Part shown: in pieces, positions 35,194-44,945 of the stretch
How positions within the stretch are numbered: the first letter of the stretch is position 1
Layout: every line of letters begins with the position of its first letter
The notes under the pieces: model-generated
Seen by the model: the letters and a program-made list of their open reading frames with translations, nothing else
Database searches by the model: none
Told to the model about the DNA's origin: nothing
Program-made: the position numbers and the translations under genes
Assembly: GCF_014692505.1 (NCBI RefSeq)
Contig: NZ_JACNYK010000007.1
Span: forward strand, 62,001-126,000
DNA length: 64,000 bases
Source of the DNA: Sphingobacterium arenae
GTDB lineage: Bacteria; Bacteroidota; Bacteroidia; Sphingobacteriales; Sphingobacteriaceae
Direction of reading: 5' to 3'

Positions 35194-35871
35194 TTAGTCA
35201 TTTAACAAATCTGGACGACGGTCTTCGGTGCGTTTCAGTTGTTGTTCGTGCCGCCAAGCGGCAATTTTCGCTTCGTGGCCACTCAGCAGTACTTCCGGAA
35301 CACGATGGCTACGCCATTCGGCAGGCCTGGTGTATATAGGCGCATCCAGTAGTCCATCTTGAAAAGAATCTGACAGCGCGGAAGTTTCATCGGACAGTAC
35401 GCCCGGTATTAAACGAACGACCGCATCAACCACAATGGCTGCGGGTAGTTCTCCTCCCGACAATACATAGTCTCCGATGGAAATTTCTCTGGTTACGAAT
35501 ACGTCCCGGATACGTTGATCAATTCCCTTATAGTGTCCGCAAAGGATAATGACGTTCTCGACCGACGACAGTGCGTTGGCTATTTCTTGGTTTAGCGTTT
35601 CCCCATCTGGTGTCATGTAGATTACTTCATCATATGACCGCTCTGCCTGTAATTTTTCGATACAGGCCGCAAACGGTTCGATTTGCATCACCATACCTGA
35701 GCCACCTCCGTAGGGATAGTCGTCTACCGATTTATGCTTGTTTGTTGCATAATCTCGTAGGTTATGAACATGGATTTCGACCAAACCCTTATGTTGAGCA
35801 CGTTGTAAAATAGAATGTGCAAAAGGACTCTCCAATAAACCTGGTAATACAGTGATGATATCAAAGCGCAT
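35194..35871 (-). CDS. trmD: tRNA (guanine-N1)-methyltransferase
   Basis: A 225-residue SPOUT-class methyltransferase forming m1G37 in tRNAs. Key motifs are YGGGSGMVMQIEPF, ILCGHYKGIDQRI and the knot region ISIGDYVLSGGELPA; SDSFQDGLLDAPIYTRPAEW follows. Length is standard. No rimM, rpsP or rplS genes are adjacent, unlike in Proteobacteria. Its transcript could read through into the trp leader because no hairpin is found between them. Confidence 0.96.
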   Translation of the reverse strand: MRFDIITVLPGLLESPFAHSILQRAQHKGLVEIHVHNLRDYATNKHKSVDDYPYGGGSGMVMQIEPFAACIEKLQAERSYDEVIYMTPDGETLNQEIANALSSVENVIILCGHYKGIDQRIRDVFVTREISIGDYVLSGGELPAAIVVDAVVRLIPGVLSDETSALSDSFQDGLLDAPIYTRPAEWRSHRVPEVLLSGHEAKIAAWRHEQQLKRTEDRRPDLLND

Positions 35872-36152
35872 GGTACAAAGATAGATTTTTATGCGTATTT
35901 AACCGCCTATTTCGATGTAGCTTTTTTCTTACAAAATATAATATTTATATACTTGTCCCCGGAGATTATATCTGTTTTTAGTCTACGATATGTGATGTTT
36001 ATGTTTTGTTTTTGTTAATTTATTTAGAATAAAATTTTGTGTTTTTTGTATTTTTATATTCTATTATTTTGCTGTGTTTTGTTTCCTGTTTTGTATTCTT
36101 TCCGTCGTTTTATTGATGTGATATCAGTGTTTGTGTTAGTTTTTTTGAAAAG

Positions 36153-36205
36153 TTGCAAGAACAAAGTTATTTTTTTATGTTTGCATAGTTTAACAATTTT
36201 TAACA
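36153..36205 (+). promoter_or_regulatory. Promoter and repeat element of SusC/SusD locus 1
   Basis: TTG (36153-36155), a 20-base spacer, then TATGTTTG (36176-36183) fit the Bacteroidota promoter consensus. Five bases later begins TTTAACAATTTTTAACA, containing TTTAACA twice with a 10-base period. The same -7 class, the same 5-base gap and the identical 17-base element occur upstream of the second SusC gene (41528-41557). Confidence 0.65.
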
Positions 36206-36283
36206 GTTACAGCGTGGTGTGAATGCGTTTTCTGTTAGTGGGAGATATAGAAAAATTGATTGACTAAACAAACAACAACACAG

Positions 36284-36328
36284 ATGAAACGGAATTTATT
36301 AACTTCTTCATTGCATTTTCTTTGTTAG
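36284..36328 (+). other. Short upstream reading frame resembling a SusC signal peptide
   Basis: ATG at 36284 opens a 14-codon frame MKRNLLTSSLHFLC ending in TAG. It is preceded by ACTAAACAAACA, the same leader seen just before the true SusC start, and its product resembles the SusC start MKQKLLSLFFVLTC. It may be a regulatory upstream ORF or a decayed copy of a SusC 5' end. Translation is not proven. Confidence 0.35.
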
Positions 36329-36524
36329 GGCGGTAACTTTTTCGCATACGTATAAACTGCGTACGATAGAGGTTTAAAATCACTTGACTGGGTTTGCTTT
36401 AGCTTGTAGCGTTATCACATAGTAACGCGGTGCTGAAGTGACAATGCAACAACTTTGTCTATATGTCAGTGGTTTCTGGAACAACATAAGCAATAATCAA
36501 ATTTAAAAACTAAACAAACACAAC

Positions 36525-39500
36525 ATGAAACAAAAATTACTCAGTTTATTTTTTGTGCTGACGTGCCTAATAGGAGTGTCTTTTGCACAAAGTCGACAGG
36601 TGAGTGGGCGTGTTACGTCTACAAGTGATGGGAATCCGCTAGCTGGGGTATCTGTAGCAATTGTTGGAACGTCTACGGCCGCACAAACAGATGGTTCTGG
36701 CAATTATTCCATTCAAGTTTCCGGAGACAATGCAACCTTGGCATTTTCCTATTTAGGGTATGCCAATCAGCGCATAGAAGTTGGGGCACGTTCAGTTGTA
36801 AATGTCCAATTGATCAGTGACGCCGAAATGCTGGAGGAAGTTGTTGTGCACGTGCCTTATGGAACAATTAAAAAGACGGCTTTTACGGGATCTGAATCTA
36901 CCATTTCTTCAGAGACTTTTGAAAAGCAACAAGTGTCTTCCTTTACAAAAGCTTTGGAGGGCACTGTAGCAGGTCTTCAGGCAACAAATGGTGGTGGAGC
37001 TCCTGGAACAAACGCGGATATCCGTATCCGTGGTATAGGATCAGTGAATGCTAATTCCTCACCGTTGTATGTAATCGATGGGGTGCCTTATAGTGGTTCG
37101 CAAGTATCTATTTCTACGGACGATATTGAAAGTACCACGGTATTGAAAGACGCTGCTGCAACTGCGTTGTATGGTTCTCGTGCAGCAAATGGAGTGGTGA
37201 TGATTACGACAAAAAGAGGCCGTGCAAACGAATCTAAGCTAAATTTTACTGCGAGATTAGGCTTTTTGAATCGTGCGATTCCCGAATATGATCGTGTGAG
37301 CATCCCACAATATTATGAAGGAATGTGGCATGCGACACGTAACCGATTAGCCAGAGCCTCCGATAATGCAGGCTTGCCGATTGACGAAGTTAATGAAATG
37401 GCTTCTGCCGGTTTGATTCCTGGATTAGTTTATAATGTTACCGACCAACCTAATAATCAGGTTGTACTACCTAATGGACAGTTTAATCCGGATGCGAAGA
37501 TCCTTTATCAAGATGATTGGCAAGACGTGCTTTTTAGAACACCTTTTAGACAAGATTATAACTTAAATTATTCGGGAGGTTCCGAAAAATCCTCACATTA
37601 TGTATCATTTGGTTATCTAAATGAGCCGGGATTTGTGAAGTTTTCCGACTACGAGCGTTTCAATGCACGTGCTAATATCAATAGCAACATTACGAATTGG
37701 TTAACGGGTGGCATGAACTTGGATGGTGCGTTGGGCTATCAAGACAATGTGTGGTCCCGGGGTGGCACACAAACAACGAATCCGTTCTATTATACGCGTG
37801 TAATGGGACCTATATATCCGGTATGGCAGCGTGATGCAGAGGGGAATTTTGTCCCAGATCCTGTAACGGGGGCTGATCGCATGTTGGATTGGGGCTTAAG
37901 CGAACAGATGGGTGCTAGACCGTATGCGGGAAACTCTAATTTATTAGGATCGCTTGATTTGGATGATAGAAGTGCAAAAATTGGAAATGTAAACTTCAAC
38001 ACTTTTTTAGAGGCTAGCTTTTTAAATGATTTTACATTTAGAACGACATTAGGGGGGAACTATTTTAATAGATATGGGACCTCTTTTCAAAACTCAGAGT
38101 TTGGTGATGCACAAAATGTAAAAGGACGTTCGACAAAAATGCAAAACAGGCAATTTTCTTTTACGTTTAACCAAGTTCTAACTTATGATAAAACGTTCAA
38201 CGAAGATCATAATATCAATGTGATGGTAGGGCACGAAAACTATCGTCTGGAAAGTAATTTCTTATTGGCTACACGTAGTGGCTTCCCATTCCCAGGCAAT
38301 AGTGAACTTGCGCCAGCTTCTGTATTGGAAGATGCGACTTCATATGAGAATTACCATCGTATCGAAAGTTACTTTAGTCGTGTAAATTATACTTTCACAG
38401 ATAAATATTTGTTGTCTGCTAGTTTTCGACGAGACGGTACTTCTCGTTTTTATCCTGGAATAGATGGTAAGGGGAGCAATCAATGGGGGAACTTTTTCTC
38501 GGTAGGTGCGGGTTGGCGCCTTAGTGAAGAAGCATTCTTAAAGGATGTAAGTTGGATTAATGAATTGAAGTTGCGCGCAAGTTACGGCGAACAGGGCAAT
38601 GAGGGGGTGGTACAAGCGCGGACGAGTGACGAAGTGGAAAGCAACGGCGAAAATCCTACCAGTACGGACATTGACAATTTTTATGGCTGGCAGAGTTTGT
38701 ATGCGCTGGGCTGGAATAACGTTGGACGGCCTGGAGCGATTATCTCCACGCTGGAAAACCACACGTTAAGCTGGGAAAAGAATAGAGCAGTGAATATTGG
38801 ATTAGATTTCACCTTATTCAATAGAAAAATTGATGGTACCATTGAATGGTATAACAGAGAGTCATCCAATTTGCTTTTTCAAGTACCGATCGCCATGTCG
38901 ACTGGTATGACTTCTATTTGGAGAAACATCGGTGCCATGTATAATCGTGGTATTGATATCCAAATAGGTTATAATGCGATAAGGACTTTAGATTTTGACT
39001 GGAGAATCGATTTGAACGTCAGTCATTATAAAAATAGGATTACGAAACTGCCAGAGGCAAATAGAGAAGACGGTATTATCAGTGGAACCAAGAAATTGAT
39101 GGAAGGGGAGGATTTATACCAATTCTGGTTAAGGGATTATGCGGGCGTTAATCCGGAAAACGGTGATGCGTTGTGGTATGTGGACGAAGTTGATGAGGGT
39201 GGCAATGTGACGGGACGCACCACCACCAATAATGTAAATAATGCTACCTTTTATTATCATGGTTCCGCTATCCCAGATGCGGTTGGTGGTTTAACCAACT
39301 CTTTTAGGTATAAACAATTTGATTTATCTGTTCTCTTGACCTACCAATTTGGAGGTAAATTTTATGATGGAAACTATGCTGCACTAATGCATATGGGTAG
39401 CTACGGTACCCACTGGCATAAGGATATTTTGAATGCTTGGAAAGCGCCGGGGGATATGACGGATGTACCGCGTCTTCAAAACGCTATCGCTGGAGCGAAC

Positions 39501-39761
39501 GCTGGAAATTCACAGTCATCTCGCTTCCTGTTCGATGCGACATATATGAATATTAAAAACATTACGTTAGGTTATCGCTTTGATACAGCAGTAGCAACAA
39601 GAATGGGACTTTCTGGTCTTCGCATATTTGCAAACGTCGATAATGCGGCCATCTTTACGAAAAGAAAAGGAATGGATCCTACGCGCGCTTTTACAGGAAC
39701 GTCGGATTATACTTATCCGGCGATGCGTAATTTCACATTTGGTGTAACTATTGGACTATAA
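36525..39761 (+). CDS. SusC/RagA-type TonB-linked outer-membrane protein 1
   Basis: A 1078-residue outer-membrane transporter: signal peptide MKQKLLSLFFVLTCLIGVSF-AQ, a carboxypeptidase-regulatory-like domain (about 25-100, VSGRVTSTSDGNPLAGVSV), TonB-box-like EEVVVHVPYG, plug domain (RIRGIGSVNANSSPLYVIDG, then SRAANGVVMITTKRG), and a large beta-barrel ending in NFTFGVTIGL. It forms a complex with the SusD-like lipoprotein encoded 11 bases downstream and imports oligosaccharides or peptides with TonB energy. No glycoside hydrolase or regulator is adjacent, so the ligand is unknown. Its first 100 residues are nearly identical to those of the second SusC protein. Confidence 0.95.
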   Translation: MKQKLLSLFFVLTCLIGVSFAQSRQVSGRVTSTSDGNPLAGVSVAIVGTSTAAQTDGSGNYSIQVSGDNATLAFSYLGYANQRIEVGARSVVNVQLISDAEMLEEVVVHVPYGTIKKTAFTGSESTISSETFEKQQVSSFTKALEGTVAGLQATNGGGAPGTNADIRIRGIGSVNANSSPLYVIDGVPYSGSQVSISTDDIESTTVLKDAAATALYGSRAANGVVMITTKRGRANESKLNFTARLGFLNRAIPEYDRVSIPQYYEGMWHATRNRLARASDNAGLPIDEVNEMASAGLIPGLVYNVTDQPNNQVVLPNGQFNPDAKILYQDDWQDVLFRTPFRQDYNLNYSGGSEKSSHYVSFGYLNEPGFVKFSDYERFNARANINSNITNWLTGGMNLDGALGYQDNVWSRGGTQTTNPFYYTRVMGPIYPVWQRDAEGNFVPDPVTGADRMLDWGLSEQMGARPYAGNSNLLGSLDLDDRSAKIGNVNFNTFLEASFLNDFTFRTTLGGNYFNRYGTSFQNSEFGDAQNVKGRSTKMQNRQFSFTFNQVLTYDKTFNEDHNINVMVGHENYRLESNFLLATRSGFPFPGNSELAPASVLEDATSYENYHRIESYFSRVNYTFTDKYLLSASFRRDGTSRFYPGIDGKGSNQWGNFFSVGAGWRLSEEAFLKDVSWINELKLRASYGEQGNEGVVQARTSDEVESNGENPTSTDIDNFYGWQSLYALGWNNVGRPGAIISTLENHTLSWEKNRAVNIGLDFTLFNRKIDGTIEWYNRESSNLLFQVPIAMSTGMTSIWRNIGAMYNRGIDIQIGYNAIRTLDFDWRIDLNVSHYKNRITKLPEANREDGIISGTKKLMEGEDLYQFWLRDYAGVNPENGDALWYVDEVDEGGNVTGRTTTNNVNNATFYYHGSAIPDAVGGLTNSFRYKQFDLSVLLTYQFGGKFYDGNYAALMHMGSYGTHWHKDILNAWKAPGDMTDVPRLQNAIAGANAGNSQSSRFLFDATYMNIKNITLGYRFDTAVATRMGLSGLRIFANVDNAAIFTKRKGMDPTRAFTGTSDYTYPAMRNFTFGVTIGL

Positions 39762-39772
39762 TAGCAATTAAG

Positions 39773-41272
39773 ATGAATACAATATATAGAAAATTAGCGG
39801 TAGGCGCGTTAGCCTTTTCCATGTTAACGATAAGCTGTAAGAAAGACTATCTGGTTACTAACCCGACAGCAAGCGTGGGTGAAGAAGATGTCTTTCAAAA
39901 TACGGAAGGCGCAATGGTAGCTTTGGATGGTACGATACGCACCATGTATAGTTCACTGACTAATCATGGCAATTTTGGACAAAAAGCCTACGATTTAGTT
40001 GCGGACTTGATGGGGGAAGATATGGTCGTACATACACAAGGATACAATTGGTTTAATAGTGATTACAATTATTCAATTTTTAGTAATGCGCGACCAGAGC
40101 AAAGACCGGATCGTACCTGGCGTTATTATTATCGTATCATTAATAACGTCAATCGTATTTTGATTCGATTGCCAGAGATAGAAGGAACTGATGAGGAAAA
40201 AGCGTATTTGGAAGGTCAGTCTCTGGCTTTGCGAGCACATTCATACTTTTATTTGGCGACGTTCTTCGGCCAAAATACGGAAAGTTCGCCAGGTGTACCG
40301 ATTTATTTGGAACCAACGCAAGATGGAAATCCAAGAAGTACTGTGGGACAAGTCTATGATCAAATTTATACGGATTTGACCCGAGCGGAATCCTTACTGG
40401 GCAGTAGTCGTGAACATATTTCACATGTTAATCAATCCGTTGTACAGGGTATATTTGCCCGCGTAGCGTTGCAAAGAGGTGATTACCCAAAGGCTTTGGA
40501 GATGGCAGATAAGGCGATCACAAATAGCGGAAGAAGTTTATACAGTACTACGCAGTATACAGCCGCGGGCTTCAATACCGTTGGTGCTGCGGAATGGATG
40601 TGGGGAGGAGAGGTTAATGTGGAGCAGGCGACTATCTTTGCGTCTTTCTATTCCCACATGGATAACAGACCGGCTACAGGTGGTTACGCGGCATTAGGGG
40701 GGCAAAAGAAAATTACAAAGGCATTATACGATCAAATTGCAGATGACGATGTCAGAAAGACCCTATTCCAGGGCACTCCGAATGCCAGTATGCCAATTTA
40801 TGCGCAACAAAAATTCCAACTGAGGACACCGGGAAATTGGGCTTCAGACTACCTCTTTATGCGTTTAGCAGAAATGTACCTAATTAAGGCAGAGGCCCAA
40901 GCGCGTGAGTCTGGACAGACAAATGCAGCGATACAAACTTTAGAGGAACTCGTGAAAACTCGTTACGCTGGTTATAGTGCTTCGGGTTTAAGCGGAAATG
41001 CTTTGATTGATGAAATTTTATTGCAACGTAAGATTGAACTTTGGGGTGAAGGTTTTGGTATTTTAGATGTTCGCCGCCTGGGCAAGGGGCTCAACCGCCC
41101 GACAGGTCCGGGCAATCATGGTGGTAGTAACTTAAATGGCAACGGAGAGAATAATTTTTCCCATGATGTTACATCGCTACCGGCAGAATCGAATAAATGG
41201 TTGTTTGCGATTCCGCAAGATGAAATAAATGCGAACGAATCGTTGTCTTCAGCAGATCAAAATCCCAGCTAA
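39773..41272 (+). CDS. SusD/RagB-type substrate-binding lipoprotein 1
   Basis: A 499-residue surface lipoprotein with a lipobox LTISC (Cys at about residue 22). It shows the SusD hallmarks: TPR-like helices, RAHSYFYLATFFGQ in the first half and the C-terminal RxxxLWGEGFGILDVRRLG segment. It caps the SusC barrel and captures ligand. Length and features fit the SusD/RagB family. A strong hairpin terminator follows at 41309, closing the operon. Confidence 0.93.
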   Translation: MNTIYRKLAVGALAFSMLTISCKKDYLVTNPTASVGEEDVFQNTEGAMVALDGTIRTMYSSLTNHGNFGQKAYDLVADLMGEDMVVHTQGYNWFNSDYNYSIFSNARPEQRPDRTWRYYYRIINNVNRILIRLPEIEGTDEEKAYLEGQSLALRAHSYFYLATFFGQNTESSPGVPIYLEPTQDGNPRSTVGQVYDQIYTDLTRAESLLGSSREHISHVNQSVVQGIFARVALQRGDYPKALEMADKAITNSGRSLYSTTQYTAAGFNTVGAAEWMWGGEVNVEQATIFASFYSHMDNRPATGGYAALGGQKKITKALYDQIADDDVRKTLFQGTPNASMPIYAQQKFQLRTPGNWASDYLFMRLAEMYLIKAEAQARESGQTNAAIQTLEELVKTRYAGYSASGLSGNALIDEILLQRKIELWGEGFGILDVRRLGKGLNRPTGPGNHGGSNLNGNGENNFSHDVTSLPAESNKWLFAIPQDEINANESLSSADQNPS

Positions 41273-41308
41273 GGATTTGGTGTACAAATAATAGTTTTAT
41301 CTTAAGAC

Positions 41309-41346
41309 GAACCGTATCAGTATTACAGCTGATGCGGTTCTTTGTT
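41309..41346 (+). terminator. Terminator of SusC/SusD operon 1
   Basis: Hairpin with 12-base arms (GAACCGTATCAG, 41309-41320, and CTGATGCGGTTC, 41329-41340; one G-T pair) and an 8-base loop, followed by TTTGTTAAT. It is 37 bases after the SusD stop. Confidence 0.8.
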
Positions 41347-41728
41347 AATACATGATATGCAAGCTGATATTTGTTCCAATTCTAGCGCAGCTCAAATCAT
41401 GTTACATTTTTAGGTTGTTAGAGAAATAATTTAGTTGCAAAAGCATTTGTTAAAGCCTTACAATGCAGATGTTTTCCTTTCTTTTGTATAAAAAAACTTA
41501 AATCATTTTATTTTTTATAAAATGTCCTATATTTGTAATATTTAACAATTTTTAACAAAAGGTAATTTGGTATCCAAACAAGCGGAAAGAAGATTATTGC
41601 TCGTGAACTTTACAGTTAAAAAAAATCTGATTAGAGGTTTCGCAGATTGCTATTTTTGAAATATTCTATTTGTTCAGGCAGCGTTGAAAAAACTATAACA
41701 AAACAATTTTTACTAAACACACACAAAC
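41347..41728. other. Leader region of the second SusC gene
   Basis: No protein gene is seen in these 382 bases. It contains TATATTTG (41528-41535), the shared element TTTAACAATTTTTAACA (41541-41557) and ACTAAACACACA just before the SusC start. No TTG -33 box is found at the expected place. The predicted 5' UTR is about 185 bases and contains no ATG before the gene. Confidence 0.55.
41528..41557 (+). promoter_or_regulatory. -7 and repeat element of SusC/SusD locus 2
   Basis: TATATTTG (41528-41535) is followed after 5 bases by TTTAACAATTTTTAACA (41541-41557), identical in sequence and spacing to the element at locus 1. The repeated TTTAACA motif is placed near the expected transcription start, so it may be an initial-transcribed or operator sequence common to both loci. 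Confidence 0.6.
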
Positions 41729-44700
41729 ATGAAACAAAAATTACTCAGTTTAATTTTTGCGCTGACATGCCTGGTAGGGGTATCGTTTGCACAAAATCGA
41801 CAAGTGAGTGGTCGTGTGACGTCGGCTAGCGATGGAAACCCTTTGGCGGGTGTTTCCGTGGCTATTGTCGGAACATCAAACGCTACTCAAACAGACGGCT
41901 CTGGAAATTATTCCATTGAGGTAACCGGGAACGATGCCACTTTAGCATTTTCGTATATTGGTTACGATAGCCAACGTGTGGCAGTGGGTAGTCGTGCGGT
42001 TGTAAATGTCCAACTCGCTGGCGGTGGCGAGGCTTTGGAAGAAGTGGTGGTGACGGCCATGGGTATAACCAGAGAGAAGCGTGCGCTAGCTACCGCCACG
42101 CAAGAGGTAAAAGGAGATGCATTAACCCAAGCGGCAAACAGCAATTTAGCAACTGCCATTCAAGGTAAGGTTTCCGGAGTAGAAGTAACACCATCTTCGG
42201 GTATGCCGGGCGCTTCTGCAAAGATTACGATTCGTGGTTCTCGTTCTTTTACAGGAGATAATACGCCTTTATATGTGATAGATGGTATGCCAATAGCTTC
42301 TACAGCAGATGTTTCAACAGGCGACGGAGTAACAGGGTCTGATTACTCAGCTAGGGGATTAGATATCGATCCCAATGACATCGAGAGTATCAACATTTTG
42401 AAAGGACAGGCAGCATCTGCACTTTATGGTATGCGTGCTTCTAACGGTGCGATTATCATCACAACGAAAAGTGGAAAAAACGCGCCAAAAGGTAAGGCTC
42501 AAATTACTTATAATTCAAATGTGTCCTTTGATAAAATATCCGTATTGCCTGATTTTCAGAAGACTTATGCGCAGGGAGTTCAAGATAGAACTACAAATTG
42601 GGTGCCTACCTTTGATCCGACATCCTCTACTGTTTGGGGCCCTCGCATAGATCAATTACACCTAAGCCCTTCGCACGGTGGGGAGACAGATAACGATTAC
42701 ACACAAGAATACGGTAGACAACCAGGCAAATACTATGTGCCTCAGCGGGCTGCAGCTGGATTAGACCCTTGGGCTACACCACAGGCGTACGACAATGCAA
42801 AGGAGTTTTTTAATGTGGGGAACACGTACAACAACTCGCTAAACGTGATACAAGGTCTTGAAAGAGGACATTATTCTATGTCTTTGGGGTCTACAAATTC
42901 ACGTGGTATTGTGCCGTCTACGGGCTTAGATCGGTACAATGCAAAACTTGCAACACAGCTTAATCTTTCGGACAAATGGACGACTGGTTTTACCGGAAAC
43001 TATGTGAACTCTAGCATTTCTAAACAGACAAGTGCGAACGATGGTATTATCGCGACGATTTTCGGCGCACCTGCTTCCTACGATCTGAAAGGTATTCCAA
43101 ATCACATTGAGAACAATCCTTATTCACAAAACAACTACAGGGGAGGTTCTTTTGATAACCCTTATTGGGCTACTCAGCACAACAGTTTTACCGAGAAAAC
43201 ACAGCGTTTCTTTGGTAATGGTTTTGCGCAGTATGCTACAGAATTGGCAAGCAATCAGAAATTAACCTTAAAATATCAACTTGGGGTAGATTCCTATACG
43301 TCTAACTATTCTGATCTATGGGGGTTTGGTAAGGGAGGTACACCTAGAGGGCAAGTGGAAAACTACCACTATTCCGTTACCGAGTTAAACTCATTAGCCA
43401 CGGCAGCTTACAACTGGAAGATAAACGAAGACTTGGTCTTTGACGCCTTGGTCGGTAATGAGATTGTGGATAGGAACCGCCGTTATGACTATGGTTTTGG
43501 ATCCGGGTTTAACTTCTCGGGTTGGAATCATATGAATAATGCAACTACTTATACAGCAGAGCAGGATCTAAGACACACGCGTACGTTCGGATTGTTCGGG
43601 AACTTAAACTTAGCGTATAGGAACATGTTGTATTTGAACGTGACAGGACGTAACGATGTAGTCTCTAATATGCCACGTGATAACCGGTCATTCTTTTACC
43701 CATCTGTATCTGCATCCTTTGTCTTTACGGAACTTGAAGGATTGCAAAGTGAAGTATTGAACTTTGGTAAATTACGGGCTTCTTACGCTGAAGTAGGACA
43801 GGCAGGGAACTATTACGATTCTTATTATACTACGCCGACTTATGGTGGGGGTTTCTCATCAGGAACTCCCATAATCTATCCGCTCGGACCAAACAATACA
43901 GTCGCGTTTACACCCGATGGCATTTTATACGATCCGGCATTGAGACCGCAAAATACTAGGTCATATGAGATTGGTACAGACTTAACTTTCTTAAACGGTC
44001 TTTTCGACTTGAGTTATACGTTCTCTCGTCAGGATGTAAAGGATCAGATTTTTGAAGTTCCTTTGGGCGGTTCTAGTGGATACACCAGTATTGTCACCAA
44101 TGGTGGTAAGGTGCACACCAATGCCCATGAGGTCACGTTAAATGTGGCACCTTTCCGCGAAGGAGATTTCCGTTGGGACTTCGCGTTTAATTTCACCAAA
44201 ATTGATAACTATGTGGACGAACTTGCGGAAGGTGTGCAAAATATCTTTTTAGGCGGATTCGTGGAACCACAGGTTCGTGCGGGTATAGGTGAGAAATTTC
44301 CCGTTATTTATGGTACTTCCTTTCTAAGAAATGATGCAGGACAAATTGTAGTAGATGCACAGGGGATGCCGCAACCAGGTGATCAAATGGTAATTGGTCG
44401 GATAGCACCCGATTTTATTCTAGGTTTCAACACAAGATTAGAGTATAAGAAAGTCAGAGTATCCGCTGTTCTAGATTGGAAACAAGGTGGACAGATGTTG
44501 CATGCTACGTCAACCCTTTTAGATTTTTACGGAACGTCACAGAAATCTGCCGATTTCAGAGGTGGTTCTCCTTTCTTGTTTGAAGAAGCCGCAGTTAAAG
44601 AAACTGCCCCTGGCTCTGGTCAATATGTAGAAAATGATATCGCAATTGATCCAAGTAGAGCATTTGATTATTTTAACAGGTTGAATAACATATCTGAAAG

Positions 44701-44941
44701 CTCGGTTACAGGCAATTCATTTGTGAAATTAAGGGAGGTTTCAATAGGCTACCCGGTGTATTCGAACACTAGATTTGCAGTGGATGTAAATGCTTTTGCA
44801 CGTAACCTTATTCTGTGGTCTGAACTAAAAGGTTTTGATCCAGAAGCCTCTCAAGGTAACACCAATATGTCCGGAGCGTTCGAACGCTTTTCATTGCCTG
44901 GGGCATCGAGCTATGGTTTGGGGTTGAACGTTAAATTTTAA
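41729..44941 (+). CDS. SusC/RagA-type TonB-linked outer-membrane protein 2
   Basis: A 1070-residue paralogue of the first SusC protein. The N-terminal 100 residues (signal peptide, carboxypeptidase-like domain, EALEEVVVTAMG) are almost the same, while plug and barrel (IRGSRSFTGDNTPLYVIDGM, then MRASNGAIIITTKSG and the barrel to SSYGLGLNVKF) are clearly different. It pairs with the SusD-like gene 4 bases downstream. The ligand is unknown. The mosaic of a conserved N-terminus and divergent barrel suggests segmental recombination or strong selection on the export and plug-signalling part. Confidence 0.95.
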   Translation: MKQKLLSLIFALTCLVGVSFAQNRQVSGRVTSASDGNPLAGVSVAIVGTSNATQTDGSGNYSIEVTGNDATLAFSYIGYDSQRVAVGSRAVVNVQLAGGGEALEEVVVTAMGITREKRALATATQEVKGDALTQAANSNLATAIQGKVSGVEVTPSSGMPGASAKITIRGSRSFTGDNTPLYVIDGMPIASTADVSTGDGVTGSDYSARGLDIDPNDIESINILKGQAASALYGMRASNGAIIITTKSGKNAPKGKAQITYNSNVSFDKISVLPDFQKTYAQGVQDRTTNWVPTFDPTSSTVWGPRIDQLHLSPSHGGETDNDYTQEYGRQPGKYYVPQRAAAGLDPWATPQAYDNAKEFFNVGNTYNNSLNVIQGLERGHYSMSLGSTNSRGIVPSTGLDRYNAKLATQLNLSDKWTTGFTGNYVNSSISKQTSANDGIIATIFGAPASYDLKGIPNHIENNPYSQNNYRGGSFDNPYWATQHNSFTEKTQRFFGNGFAQYATELASNQKLTLKYQLGVDSYTSNYSDLWGFGKGGTPRGQVENYHYSVTELNSLATAAYNWKINEDLVFDALVGNEIVDRNRRYDYGFGSGFNFSGWNHMNNATTYTAEQDLRHTRTFGLFGNLNLAYRNMLYLNVTGRNDVVSNMPRDNRSFFYPSVSASFVFTELEGLQSEVLNFGKLRASYAEVGQAGNYYDSYYTTPTYGGGFSSGTPIIYPLGPNNTVAFTPDGILYDPALRPQNTRSYEIGTDLTFLNGLFDLSYTFSRQDVKDQIFEVPLGGSSGYTSIVTNGGKVHTNAHEVTLNVAPFREGDFRWDFAFNFTKIDNYVDELAEGVQNIFLGGFVEPQVRAGIGEKFPVIYGTSFLRNDAGQIVVDAQGMPQPGDQMVIGRIAPDFILGFNTRLEYKKVRVSAVLDWKQGGQMLHATSTLLDFYGTSQKSADFRGGSPFLFEEAAVKETAPGSGQYVENDIAIDPSRAFDYFNRLNNISESSVTGNSFVKLREVSIGYPVYSNTRFAVDVNAFARNLILWSELKGFDPEASQGNTNMSGAFERFSLPGASSYGLGLNVKF

Positions 44942-44945
44942 GATA

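Larger units (their letters stand above)
35872..36524. other. AT-rich 653-base intergenic region before the first SusC gene
   Basis: No conserved protein gene is seen. Contents, left to right: AT-rich sequence; a promoter-like TTG-N20-TATGTTTG (36153-36183); a 17-base element with direct repeats (36189-36205) shared with the second SusC gene; a short reading frame resembling a SusC leader (36284-36328); and a 6-bp hairpin GCGTTA/TAACGC around 36408-36427. The SusC start at 36525 is preceded by ACTAAACAAACA, without a Shine-Dalgarno. Confidence 0.6.

Noticed and set aside
36037..36222. A 61-codon frame in the AT-rich gap before SusC 1
   Set aside because: Phe/Leu/Cys-rich translation of T-rich DNA, overlaps the predicted promoter, no sign of a conserved product.
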